Source: Ascoidea tarda (nom. inval.)
Taxonomy: Eukaryota > Ascomycota > Saccharomycetes > Ascoideales > Ascoideaceae
DNA: 32,792 nt
NCBI GenBank assembly: GCA_030560485.1
Contig: JAKTTS010000124.1
Coordinates: 1-32,792 of the forward strand
Direction of reading: 5' to 3'
In this document: piece after piece, positions 1 to 8,216 of the stretch
Layout: each line of letters begins with the position of its first letter
Position numbering within the stretch: position 1 is the first letter of the stretch
The notes under the pieces: model-generated
The model's input: only the letters and a program-made list of their open reading frames with translations
Told to the model about the DNA's origin: nothing
The model's database searches: none
Program-made: the position numbers and the translations under genes

Positions 1-9
1 TTCCGATCT
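1..9. other. residual sequencing-adapter bases at the contig end
   Basis: The first nine bases, TTCCGATCT, equal the last nine of the Illumina adapter ending GCTCTTCCGATCT. The kinase alignment breaks exactly here: family residues resume at base 10 with V-K-C-Q. This reads as untrimmed adapter, not genome. Confidence 0.8.
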
Positions 10-2076
10 GTTAAATGCCAAAATTTAAAAACAAAGGAAATTGTAGCTGTCAAAGTTATTAAATCAAAACCTGCCTATTATAACCAATCCCTAACTGAGG
101 CCAGTATCTTGGAAAATCTAAACTATAAAATTGACCCCTTGGATAAATACGACTTTTTAAAACTAAAGGATAAATTTTTTCATAAAGGCCACTATTGCAT
201 AGTATTCGAACTATTATCCTCAAATCTTTATGAACTAATCAAACAAAACTCCTACAATGGTTTAAGAATGGACTTGATTAAAGCCTTTGCTAAACAATTA
301 CTACAATCTTTAATAGTATTGAAAAACGCAAAAATTATTCATTGCGATTTAAAACCAGAAAATATATTATTAATCGGTAACGATTTGCCTAAGATTAAAA
401 TCATTGATTACGGCTCAGCCTGTTATGAAAGACAAACTGTTTTCACCTATATTCAATCCAGATTCTATAGAGCTCCTGAAGTCATCCTAAGTTTACCCTA
501 TTCCTCATCCATCGATATGTGGTCTTTTGGTTGCATTATTGCTGAATTGTTTTTAGGTTTACCCTTATTTCCTGGTTCCAGTGAATATAATCAAATTTGT
601 AGAATTATTGATATCATGGGATACCCTCCAACATGGATGATCGATATGGGCAAAAATTCTTTAAACTATATTGAAAAAATCCGCTTACCTGCCTCTGCTA
701 TAAGTGCACAATTGGATCAAGATCTAACCTCTTCTTCATCTTTGTTTCGTTATAAGCTAAAATCATTGGAAAAATATTCGGAAGAATTTAAATCAAATGA
801 AAAACCTTCAAAGAATTATTTCAATTCTTCAAACTTATTCGACATCATTAAAAATTATCAACCAAGAACTTTGAAAAATAATCCAAATTCTAGAGTGGTT
901 TTGACACCAGACGAATTAAATGATAGATTGAATCTTTATCATTTTTTAAAAGGTGTTTTGAACTTAAACTTCATAAGCAGATGGACACCACAACAAGCTA
1001 TTCAGCATCCTTTTATTAATAATCTTCCTTTTAATGAATCTTGGACACCCCCTGGAACAACTACACCAATTCAAATGAATTCTCCCAGACACGCAGCCCC
1101 AGAAATGAGATCACCAGGAACTAATTTTGTGAAGAAATCATCTTCCTTCGGCAGCAATGTAAGTCATAGTTTATTATATAATAATCATAACATTGGAATA
1201 CCATATGGGGGATCAAATAATAATAACAATAGTGTAAATAATCCTAATCATAACAATAATAACAATAGTATTAACAATAATAAAAATAGTATTAACAAAC
1301 AACATAATAAAAATGCTACTAATATTAGTAATGTTGATAATGCTAATAATGGCATTCAAAATCAAGAAATGAATCTTAATATGAATGACAATTCATTTAG
1401 TGTTGGAGTAAATGCCAGTAAGCCTCTCAATAATATATCGTTCAACAATAACAACAACAACAATATTAATAATGTTGCTATGACTTCTTATAAAACAACA
1501 GGAAATAGTTTTAACAATCCTATTCACAATTCCACTACCGGTCATAATATTAATGATAATAGCAATAACTCTAGTTCTAGCTTTTCAGTTCTGAATAATT
1601 TTGGTAATAATGATTTAGTTTATAACAATTCTTATCAAAACAATACATTCAATCATCCAAACCAGGATTTCGCTAGCACAAGTAGTCGAAATATTTCTAA
1701 TCAAAACAACCAACTTAATCAGAACATAAATCAAGGTGATTTTATCCAAAGAAATTTACCTTTTACTAATAATCAACAAAGTAATTTAAGCTATATCCCG
1801 GCTGAAAACTTAAATCAAAATATTCCAAATTATAATAACACTAACAATAGCAGTAACAATTACAATAATACTAATTACAACAATAATAGTAATTATCAAT
1901 TTGGTCAGGAAAATGCAAATAATGATCCACATAATAAATATTTTAATCAACATTTACATCAATCACAATATCATAATGATTTAGTTGATCAGTATAATAC
2001 TAATAACACAAATAATTCTAGTAATTCAAGAACGCCAAGTGGTAGGCATAGATCCTATACATTTGGTGGTTCATAA
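1..2076 (+). CDS. YAK1: Yak1-type DYRK protein kinase, 5'-truncated
   Basis: This is a serine/threonine kinase of the DYRK family, which in yeast acts in PKA/TOR-controlled growth arrest and stress response. The frame is open from base 1 to the stop at 2074-2076 (691 residues). The start and the glycine-rich loop lie off the contig. Visible motifs are the VAVKVIK lysine (K18, counted from base 1), HCDLKPEN (about 114-121), a DYG in place of the usual DFG (about 136) and the DYRK activation loop as F-T-Y-IQSRFYRAPEV. The second tyrosine of the Y-x-Y pair is therefore kept and the first is Phe. The kinase domain ends near HPFI (about 340). A long Asn/Ser-rich, disordered tail follows, built on AAT/AAC runs. 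Bases 1-9 encode FRS where the family has the end of the glycine loop, and they match adapter sequence. The gene is convergent with RPB4, as in S. cerevisiae. Identification is firm; only the 3' part is here. Confidence 0.95.
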   Translation, partial: FRSVKCQNLKTKEIVAVKVIKSKPAYYNQSLTEASILENLNYKIDPLDKYDFLKLKDKFFHKGHYCIVFELLSSNLYELIKQNSYNGLRMDLIKAFAKQLLQSLIVLKNAKIIHCDLKPENILLIGNDLPKIKIIDYGSACYERQTVFTYIQSRFYRAPEVILSLPYSSSIDMWSFGCIIAELFLGLPLFPGSSEYNQICRIIDIMGYPPTWMIDMGKNSLNYIEKIRLPASAISAQLDQDLTSSSSLFRYKLKSLEKYSEEFKSNEKPSKNYFNSSNLFDIIKNYQPRTLKNNPNSRVVLTPDELNDRLNLYHFLKGVLNLNFISRWTPQQAIQHPFINNLPFNESWTPPGTTTPIQMNSPRHAAPEMRSPGTNFVKKSSSFGSNVSHSLLYNNHNIGIPYGGSNNNNNSVNNPNHNNNNNSINNNKNSINKQHNKNATNISNVDNANNGIQNQEMNLNMNDNSFSVGVNASKPLNNISFNNNNNNNINNVAMTSYKTTGNSFNNPIHNSTTGHNINDNSNNSSSSFSVLNNFGNNDLVYNNSYQNNTFNHPNQDFASTSSRNISNQNNQLNQNINQGDFIQRNLPFTNNQQSNLSYIPAENLNQNIPNYNNTNNSSNNYNNTNYNNNSNYQFGQENANNDPHNKYFNQHLHQSQYHNDLVDQYNTNNTNNSSNSRTPSGRHRSYTFGGS

Positions 2077-2648
2077 AATAATAAAAAAAACTTGAAGACA
2101 ATTAATTTAGCAAAAATAGATTGACGGTTTTATTATTTTATTTATGTAAAGAAAATTTTAAAATTATATTTTTATTATTTTTCAGATTTAATTCTTTTTT
2201 TTTTAATTGTATCGTTCAGTTTTTCGTTTTCCCTTTCATTGTTAAATTATTTATGTTTGTTTTCCTTTATTTTTATCCCTTTGGATTTTTATTTTACCAC
2301 TGCATTTATTTTTTTTCCTTTTAGTTCAAAAACTCAGTAAAACTAGTATTTAAGTAGAATTGTATTTTCTTTTTTTTTTCTCTATTTTATTTTTCTTTTA
2401 TTTAAACTTTAATAAATTTTGAATTAATCTGTTGTATTTTGGAGTAAATGGAATATGTGGCTGTTACTTTAAAGAATGAATTTGTTACTGGTATAAAATT
2501 ACAAAGTACTAAAAGCCAATAAAAGTTCATATTTCATCAGGTCTTTTTCTCTTGAGAAACAATAAAAGTAAATCTATGCAAAAACAATTTTTGGTAAAAA
2601 AAAAACAATGTTATGATAATAACAGCAATAATAATATAAGAGATTGAA
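2077..2648. other. convergent intergenic region YAK1/RPB4
   Basis: This stretch is very T-rich and holds the 3' UTRs and terminators of two converging genes. The only open frame (2121-2324) is a run of Phe/Leu codons from T-tracts. No RNA gene or repeat is seen. Confidence 0.6.
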
Positions 2649-3236
2649 CTAATTTGGAGTCTCATAACTATTCAATTGATCCAAAACTGATTGTAAATCC
2701 TCCTCTCTGACTTTGTCATTGAGACTTGGAATCAAAGTCTTTGCTTCTTCAGCAGTATCACAACTCAAAGAACCTAGTTGAGCGATTTCAAAAGGATGTA
2801 AAAATCTATGGTTTTCATTTTTTAATAGATTATCTACAGCCGTACAACTTTGCTCGTCTCTAAATCTGGCAAAATAAGATAAATAATGCAAAGTTTTCTT
2901 CAAGATTTCATTTGCATTTGGAGTTAAGGCGACATTTGTAATTAGCTCATCATCATTTTGGATATCGTCATCGTTGGGATTATTTGGATCTGATGGGTTA
3001 GCTCTAGTAAATGAATCTTCGCCATATAATTGTCTTTTTCTTTCTTTGAGAGCTTCTCTAATAAGAATTCTTGCCTCAGATAAATTCAAGGCAATTAATG
3101 ACGACTCTTCACCATCTTGATTTATTCTTTTCAAAGAAAACTCTTCACCTAACTGCAACCTGGTAGCATCTTCTTCTTCCATCAAATTCTGAGCTCTTTT
3201 TCTTCTTCTAACACCTAGAGATGAAGTAACATTCAT
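2649..3236 (-). CDS. RPB4: RNA polymerase II subunit Rpb4
   Basis: Rpb4 forms the Rpb4/Rpb7 stalk of RNA polymerase II and links transcription with mRNA export and decay. The protein is 195 residues from the ATG at 3236. It opens with MNV plus a basic RRRKR stretch, then shows the LQLGEEF and LIALNLSEARILIREALKER segments typical of yeast Rpb4. A short acidic/Asn spacer follows (shorter than in S. cerevisiae), then the conserved C-terminal core HPFEIAQLGSLSCDTAEEA and KTLIPSL. The frame stays open 18 codons further upstream to an ATG at 3290. That stretch is hydrophobic and has no match in the family, while MNV aligns with the known start, so I chose 3236. The gene is convergent with YAK1 and divergent from the gene at 3710. 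A CACGTG site lies about 110 bp upstream. Confidence 0.95.
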   Translation of the reverse strand: MNVTSSLGVRRRKRAQNLMEEEDATRLQLGEEFSLKRINQDGEESSLIALNLSEARILIREALKERKRQLYGEDSFTRANPSDPNNPNDDDIQNDDELITNVALTPNANEILKKTLHYLSYFARFRDEQSCTAVDNLLKNENHRFLHPFEIAQLGSLSCDTAEEAKTLIPSLNDKVREEDLQSVLDQLNSYETPN

Positions 3237-3709
3237 TATCAAAAACGAAATATAAAAAATAACAAACAGTTGTTGATTCTTATCCAACATTAAATTTCAC
3301 TCAGAAAAAAAGATAAAATACAACACAAACTTTCCCAAAGCAAAAGGTCACGTGCAAAACAAAATAAACTTTGCTCACAGTTCGATTCTGAATCAACACT
3401 AAATGTGTTTTTTTGGTTTCTGCTGATTTTGAAGGTTTTGGTGATTTTGAAACACCACAAAAGGATAGAATGTCATTTTGTTTATATAAGAAAAAAATGG
3501 GATTTCTTTATGTTGTTCTCGGGTTTGTTTATTATTCAACAACTTGCTAGTTATTTCATCCAGATTTTTGTTATTCCATCCATATTTTTGCTACAGAGAA
3601 TATTATTCCATCACAGCCAAGCTAATATAAAAATATATAAAAATACAGAGCAGATAACTAGATCTAATTATATATATATATTTTTAAGATAAAATAGAAA
3701 CTTTTTAAA
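3237..3709. other. divergent promoter region RPB4 / 3710 gene
   Basis: This AT-rich region is shared by two divergently transcribed genes. It holds a GGTCACGTGC E-box nearer RPB4 and a TA-rich tract just before the 3710 start. No gene is seen; a 95-codon open frame here is an artefact of low complexity. Confidence 0.6.
3349..3354. promoter_or_regulatory. CACGTG (Cbf1-type E-box)
   Basis: CACGTG within GGTCACGTGC, about 113 bp upstream of the RPB4 start. It fits the RTCACGTG consensus bound by Cbf1 in yeasts; function is inferred. Confidence 0.45.
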
Positions 3710-4561
3710 ATGGTTGAAATTGTTGTCAGCAGTACAGGTGTTAGAAATAAGCATTTTAACAATTTTGAAGATAGTGAACTCTCTATCACTTCGGCTCTTG
3801 AAAGTTCTGGTGCATACAAAAATAATATTTACTATCATAGAAACAGGAATGTTGATATCGATAAAAACGGAAACAATGAAATAAAAGGTAGTACAATAAT
3901 AGATAACCATGGCTCTGCTGCTGGAACTCTAAAAGGTGATATTAATAAGGATTGTAAAGAGACTAAAAAATATTTTGATCGTACAATCAAGAACCATGAA
4001 TCATACCTTTTTCCAGATTCTCCAGATTATTTAAACGAAGATCACAAATTAGAGGAAATAAATAATTATGAGCCTGGTTGTTCCAATACTTCAGACAATT
4101 TTATTCATAAAACTCCGAATTTAAATGAAAATTTTTACCATTTCAATAATAGTAACGACTATACTAGCCCAAATAGATTTGACAATTATAACAATTCATA
4201 TTATGATTATGGTGAACATTGTTTTAGTAATGATAAATTCTTCAACATGAACTATTCCAATATAATCAATCCATTTGATATGACATTGAATCAACTTTTC
4301 GCCTTTGCTAACAATAGTGATGAGTGTGATCAAAAACCGACTAAAGACGATCTAAATTGTTTTGCACAAAATCTTTACGAAGCTGAGATGAATCTTTCGG
4401 GCTCTGGATATGATGATGAAGAAGACCCAGAAGAATATGAATATGATTTTGAATATGAGAAGAAAAAAGAAAAGGTTCAATCATCAACAGTCAACAGGAA
4501 AAGACAGAATGAAGACGAGGAAGTCGCTTCAACAAAACCCAAAAAATCTAGAAAGATCTAA
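3710..4561 (+). CDS. hypothetical acidic, Asn-rich protein with basic C-terminus
   Basis: I do not recognise this 283-residue protein. It starts at an ATG in an A-rich context (AAAATGG). The N-terminal two thirds are rich in Asn, Asp, Ser and Tyr and look disordered. A moderately hydrophobic segment, NPFDMTLNQLFAFANN, sits at about 187-202. Near the C-terminus come an acidic run (DDEEDPEEYEYDFEYE), a KKKEK patch and a terminal KPKKSRK that could be a nuclear localisation signal. The profile suggests a nuclear regulatory protein, but that is inference from composition only. The gene lies between RPB4 and TIM17. I see no sign of decay, and the codon use matches its neighbours. Confidence 0.75.
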   Translation: MVEIVVSSTGVRNKHFNNFEDSELSITSALESSGAYKNNIYYHRNRNVDIDKNGNNEIKGSTIIDNHGSAAGTLKGDINKDCKETKKYFDRTIKNHESYLFPDSPDYLNEDHKLEEINNYEPGCSNTSDNFIHKTPNLNENFYHFNNSNDYTSPNRFDNYNNSYYDYGEHCFSNDKFFNMNYSNIINPFDMTLNQLFAFANNSDECDQKPTKDDLNCFAQNLYEAEMNLSGSGYDDEEDPEEYEYDFEYEKKKEKVQSSTVNRKRQNEDEEVASTKPKKSRKI

Positions 4562-4792
4562 TAGTAATAGACACCGACTGCATTATGCTTCTTATATTGC
4601 ACTGGTAAGATCTCTGTGTTCTGCTCCCATTAGTTATCTCTTTATAAGTTTATCTCACCATATAAGTTTCATAAATGTTTACTGAAGTATTCTTCAGCTC
4701 TGCTTTTACAGTTCTCTCCAATAAAAGCACCTTCACACTGCAAAACAAATAGCTGGGTGCAGGATCACCAAACAGATGCCGGATGTACCAGT

Positions 4793-4800
4793 CCGGGTAA
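4793..4800 (+). promoter_or_regulatory. Reb1-type site (CCGGGTAA)
   Basis: An exact CGGGTAA core lies about 130 bp upstream of the TIM17 start. Reb1 is a general regulatory factor that clears nucleosomes from yeast promoters. The site match is seen; binding in this species is inferred. Confidence 0.5.
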
Positions 4801-4839
4801 GCTCAGCCGATCCGTTGTGCGAAATTTTTCCAGTTCTAT

Positions 4840-4860
4840 TTCTGCTGTGTTTCAGCAGAA
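4840..4860 (+). repeat. 8-bp inverted repeat in the TIM17 leader
   Basis: TTCTGCTG and CAGCAGAA pair perfectly around a 5-nt spacer, 68 bp before the TIM17 ATG. It would form a hairpin in the 5' UTR if transcription starts upstream of it. A second 6-bp repeat (CTGAAG/CTTCAG) lies near 4683-4698. Confidence 0.5.
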
Positions 4861-4927
4861 GATACTGTTTCTTCAGCAAGCTTATACATAGTTCTCTCAT
4901 TATACCTGTAAATTAAAACAACTCAAG

Positions 4928-5465
4928 ATGTCTGCTGATCACACTAGAGACCCCTGTCCTATAGTTATTCTTAACGATTTCGGTGGTGCCTTTGCCATGG
5001 GTGTAAGTTCATAGGTGCTCCAGAAATACTTTGTGTTCCATCTCAGTAAACTAACTCTTTATTCTTTGTCTTTAGGCTATTGGTGGTTCAGTTTGGCATG
5101 GTTTGAAAGGATTCAGAAACTCTCCCATAGGTGAGCGTCGCCTTGGTGCTGTTTCTGCCATAAAAGCCAGAGCTCCGGTGCTTGGAGGAAACTTTGGTGT
5201 TTGGGGTGGATTGTTCTCAACTTTTGATTGTGCAGTAAAAGCAGTTAGAAAAAGAGAAGATCCACTAAATGCTATAATTGCTGGATTTTTTACTGGTGGC
5301 GCCTTGGCCATCAGAGGTGGTTGGAAACATACAAGAAACTCAGCTATAACTTGTGCTTGTATCTTGGGTGTCTTTGAAGGTGTTGGTGTAATGTTTCAAC
5401 GTTATATGGCATGGCAAGCTAAACCTGCGGCTCCTCTTATGCCTGATGCTCCAATGGCTGCTTAG
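4928..5465 (+). CDS. TIM17: Tim17, TIM23 complex subunit (one intron)
   Basis: Tim17 is a core inner-membrane subunit of the TIM23 presequence translocase. It is spliced from exon 1 (4928-5002, 25 codons) and exon 2 (5076-5465), giving 154 residues, near the usual length. Exon 1 encodes [20 protein letters not shown], almost identical to S. cerevisiae. Exon 2 resumes in phase 0 with AIGGSVWHG and carries the signature [20 protein letters not shown], the KREDP loop and [13 protein letters not shown]. Four membrane segments are expected. The conserved acidic residues and the Cys pair of the family (DPCP; the TCAC region) are present. The donor is GTAAGT and the acceptor TTTAG. The C-terminal tail is short and Pro/Ala-rich. 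Identification is certain; the splice junction restores the conserved protein exactly. Confidence 0.98.
5003..5075 (+). other. TIM17 spliceosomal intron, 73 nt
   Basis: It runs from GTAAGT to TTTAG. A branch-site-like ACTAAC lies at 5050-5055, about 21 nt before the acceptor. Phase 0, after codon 25. Confidence 0.93.
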
Positions 5466-6106
5466 ATCAGTCTTTTTTTTTGATCTTCATTTACCAGCTA
5501 TCAAAATTATTAACTCAATGAATAATAACAATAACAAAAAACATTATCAATTACTTCAAGTGTATCAAAATTAATAAAGTATCAAAAATCATGAATCCAA
5601 AAAAACAAAAAAACGAAAAAAATAGAAAGAAAAAGTGAAGATTACTTTTATTTTTTCAGTTTCCTTTGTAAATATTTTTCTCAAATTCCATTTAAATTAT
5701 AATCATAATTGTTTTTCATTAATGGTAATCCAATTAATTCTGTGAATATTTTAATTTTAATTGAATTATCTTTACTAATAGTAATTCATTTTTCTTCTTT
5801 CAATTTTTTTTAACTGTCAAGAAACAAATTTAGATGCTAATAATTATATTAACTATGTGAGTCATTGGCTTTAAATTTAGCTTTTGTTTTATGAGTTTTT
5901 GTTTTATTAATTAATGGTTTCATTTTTTATTTTTTTATATTTCTTCTTTTCCTTAAATATAATTTTTTGTTTTTCTATATAAATTTTAAATTTTTTTTTT
6001 TTGGTTCTTTGTTTTTTTTATATATTTTTGGCTAATCTTTTTATATTTTTATCATTTCATACATCAATATATATGTAATTATATCTATAAAGAAGCAATT
6101 ATTTAA
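5466..6106. other. convergent intergenic region TIM17 / mannosyltransferase
   Basis: Extremely AT-rich, with many T-runs serving as 3' UTRs and terminators for converging genes. Nothing else is seen. Confidence 0.6.
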
Positions 6107-7537
6107 TTAATTGAGATTATTTGAATCATACTGCATGAAATACTTTCCACCACCAAATTTCCACCATCTCGATAAACAGCTATGTGGTTTAGTATCAATA
6201 TTATTTTCATCATTAACATTGCATTGACAATTTTTAACCAATCTTAAGATATTACTTGATGGACAAGAATTGAAAGGAGGATGGTAGTAACCGATATCGT
6301 CAAAATGGTGGATTTCAGATTTATTTAGCAAAAGGCCAACGGCTATTGAATGAACAGGAGCATCACCCCATCTTTCATAATAAAACCCACCTTTTTGATT
6401 TAAATAGTTGAAAAATTCTTGGTAAGGTTTTGATCTGAAAAAATTCAAATTTGCAATCTCGAAATTTGACCAGAAGTGACATAAATTATAATCTGAAGTT
6501 GAGTCTGTTTGAACAGTTACTGATGTGCCAATTAATGATTTATCAGTTAAAAACTTGTAGGAATTATCCTTAGCTAAATAGTTTGAGTTATTGCCAGTTG
6601 CAAAGAACTCCATTGTGGTATCCCATAAAGTTGGAATAGTGTTTTGGTAGTCATAAATAGATACGATGAAGCCATATTTTTTATTTAAATTTCTCATTAG
6701 TTTGAATGGATCGTAATTGAAATTGCAAAAGTAATTAACATCGGGTTCGACTCTAAAGTACCACTCGTAATTTTGAAGAAGTTCTTGTCTCATGAAATAA
6801 CCCGAATTGAATTTACACATATTTCTATAGGATTTTGAAAAGCCATAGATGATATTATTGTGGATTGAGTCATTAATATTTTGCTCGAATTTAGTTAAAT
6901 TGATCCAGTGGGGGATATTCCAGTCGACTTGGGGGATAATGCCATATTGAGTTTCACCAGAAGTTGCTAGAGATGTTGCATCAATAAATTCTTGGGTGAA
7001 GGGCTCATCATTAAGGAAAGTCCAGGGGTAGTTATAATTTTTATTGAAACGATCTTCCAATGTTCTTATTGAAGCTAAGGCACTGGGCAATTCCCAGTTT
7101 CTAACTAGCATTAGAATTGTAGCATTTTCTCTTAGATAATTGGTAGCAGGAATAATATTTGATTGGTTTAATGCGGATAGTAAAGTGGTTTCGTTATTAT
7201 TTATATTCAAATAGTTATTTATATTATAACTGGTATCCTCTTTCTTTTGTAATCTTTTGTTATTCTTTAAAGTGATTTGATTTCGATAGTTGATAAGACT
7301 TAATTTATAATCAATTGGACTAAAAATATAGGAATTTGAAGCAAATTTCGAAGATAATTTTTCCTCGCTCAAGAATGAGTTAAAATTTAATATGTAATTT
7401 AGTTTCACGTTTTTATTATAAGTAGTAACTAAATCATTCAAACTGCTAAATACACTTGAATGAACTATCAATATCGATAGCGCTATCGAGAATAGTAATA
7501 GTGTAAAAGGCGTCAAAGATCTAATATAGCTCTGCAT
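6107..7537 (-). CDS. YUR1: KRE2/MNT1-family alpha-1,2-mannosyltransferase (YUR1-like)
   Basis: This is a glycosyltransferase family 15 type II Golgi enzyme that adds alpha-1,2-mannose to N- and O-linked glycans using GDP-mannose. The 476-residue protein has a short cytosolic tail, one membrane anchor (about 11-30, FTLLLFSIALSILIVHSSVF), a variable stem to about 130, then the catalytic domain. Family landmarks are in order: ATILMLVRNWEL (139-150), the W-Y-FRVEPDVNYFC segment around EPDV (264-267), the CHFWSNFEIANL motif with the conserved Glu at 360, YERWGDAPVHSIA (387-399) and DIGYYHPPFNSCP (414-426). All key positions look intact. The symbol rests on family plus a neighbourhood with YAK1, RPB4 and TIM17 resembling the S. 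cerevisiae YUR1 locus. KTR2 or another paralogue cannot be excluded. Confidence 0.9.
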   Translation of the reverse strand: MQSYIRSLTPFTLLLFSIALSILIVHSSVFSSLNDLVTTYNKNVKLNYILNFNSFLSEEKLSSKFASNSYIFSPIDYKLSLINYRNQITLKNNKRLQKKEDTSYNINNYLNINNNETTLLSALNQSNIIPATNYLRENATILMLVRNWELPSALASIRTLEDRFNKNYNYPWTFLNDEPFTQEFIDATSLATSGETQYGIIPQVDWNIPHWINLTKFEQNINDSIHNNIIYGFSKSYRNMCKFNSGYFMRQELLQNYEWYFRVEPDVNYFCNFNYDPFKLMRNLNKKYGFIVSIYDYQNTIPTLWDTTMEFFATGNNSNYLAKDNSYKFLTDKSLIGTSVTVQTDSTSDYNLCHFWSNFEIANLNFFRSKPYQEFFNYLNQKGGFYYERWGDAPVHSIAVGLLLNKSEIHHFDDIGYYHPPFNSCPSSNILRLVKNCQCNVNDENNIDTKPHSCLSRWWKFGGGKYFMQYDSNNLN

Positions 7538-7731
7538 TTTTCAGATAAAGAGATAGAGAAGTGATCAAAAAGAAAAACAAAATAGGAAAAGATCATGAAA
7601 ACTGAAAAACATAAAATTTTTCAAACTAAATCAAAATTTACACATTGGAGACAGACTACAATAAAAAGACAAAGTATATACTTGGAAATCGAATATTGCA
7701 TATCAGTTATTAGGAAATCAAATCATGATAA

Positions 7732-7754
7732 TACACTGTAATCTTTACAGTGTA
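7732..7754. repeat. perfect 10-bp inverted repeat with 3-nt loop
   Basis: TACACTGTAA and TTACAGTGTA flank TCT. It lies about 195 bp upstream of the mannosyltransferase start. It could be a dimer-binding operator or an RNA hairpin; no function is known to me. Confidence 0.6.
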
Positions 7755-8055
7755 CCACTAATATTTCGACTAATATAACGAGATGCTAGTTTATCTAAGA
7801 AACAGGAACGAAATGCTGGCTGTGGCCCTATTGTTGGTAAGGTCAGAAAACATTCAACTATTAGCTGTGGTTGGCGACTGGGACTGAGCTCTGATGAGTC
7901 AGAAACAGCTGCGAGGTCTCTAGAGTATGTTATACAATTAGTACAACCTACTGATGTTGAGGAAGAAAAAGAAGAAAGAGAAAAAGAAGAAGCTCTTCCT
8001 CCGCCTTTATACACACAAAAAGAACGCGCTCCGAAAAAAAAGTAGGGCTCTGAAG

Positions 8056-8061
8056 CACGTG
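8056..8061. promoter_or_regulatory. CACGTG site
   Basis: The first of two CACGTG hexamers in the mannosyltransferase/VMA13 divergent promoter, about 155 bp before the VMA13 start. Confidence 0.35.
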
Positions 8062-8081
8062 CAACTGAAGATAAAGCCCTT

Positions 8082-8087
8082 CACGTG
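8082..8087. promoter_or_regulatory. TCACGTGAC (Cbf1-type E-box)
   Basis: A full TCACGTGA palindrome about 130 bp upstream of the VMA13 start, 20 bp from another CACGTG. The match to the Cbf1 consensus is exact; use is inferred. Confidence 0.5.
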
Positions 8088-8140
8088 ACTGGCTGCTTTT
8101 TGCTCTTTGCTGTGTCGGCGCTTAATTTGAGAGGTGTTTC

Positions 8141-8190
8141 TTCTTCTGCTTCTGCTTCTGCTGCCTCTGCTTCTGCTGCTGCCTTTGCTG
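8141..8190 (+). repeat. CTTCTG-type hexamer repeat in the VMA13 leader
   Basis: A degenerate pyrimidine-rich run of CTTCTG/CTGCTG units ends about 27 bp before the VMA13 ATG. It keeps the upstream frame open as a Ser/Ala string, but no ATG precedes it. Confidence 0.6.
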
Positions 8191-8216
8191 CTTTTTTCTT
8201 CTGTTTTTCTGCTACC

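Larger units (their letters stand above)
4562..4927. other. TIM17 promoter and 5' leader
   Basis: This stretch is less AT-rich than most gaps. It holds a Reb1-type CCGGGTAA site, the AAATTTTTC sequence common in yeast promoters, and two short inverted repeats near the TIM17 start. No separate gene is seen. Confidence 0.6.
7538..8216. other. divergent promoter region mannosyltransferase / VMA13
   Basis: It contains a 10-bp palindromic hairpin near 7732, a TATAAA on the minus strand near 8005-8010, two CACGTG sites and a CTTCTG hexamer-repeat tract just before VMA13. The segment 7760-8010 is richer in G+C than its surroundings. Its minus-strand open frame has no ATG, so I call no gene. Confidence 0.55.

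Noticed and set aside
2121-2324. 67-codon Phe/Leu-rich frame
   Set aside because: A by-product of T-rich 3' UTR sequence between converging genes.
3405-3910. Short frames on both strands upstream of and within the 3710 gene
   Set aside because: Low-complexity or antisense shadows with no recognisable protein.
7745-8014. 89-codon minus-strand frame in the mannosyltransferase/VMA13 gap
   Set aside because: It begins with GTG, contains no ATG, and its first half is a CT-rich repeat. A TACTAAT-like sequence lies inside, but no matching donor with a start codon was found.
8085-8216. 44-codon N-terminal extension of VMA13
   Set aside because: It opens at a GTG and encodes a Ser/Ala string from the CTTCTG repeat; the ATG at 8217 in ACCATGG context aligns with the family start.
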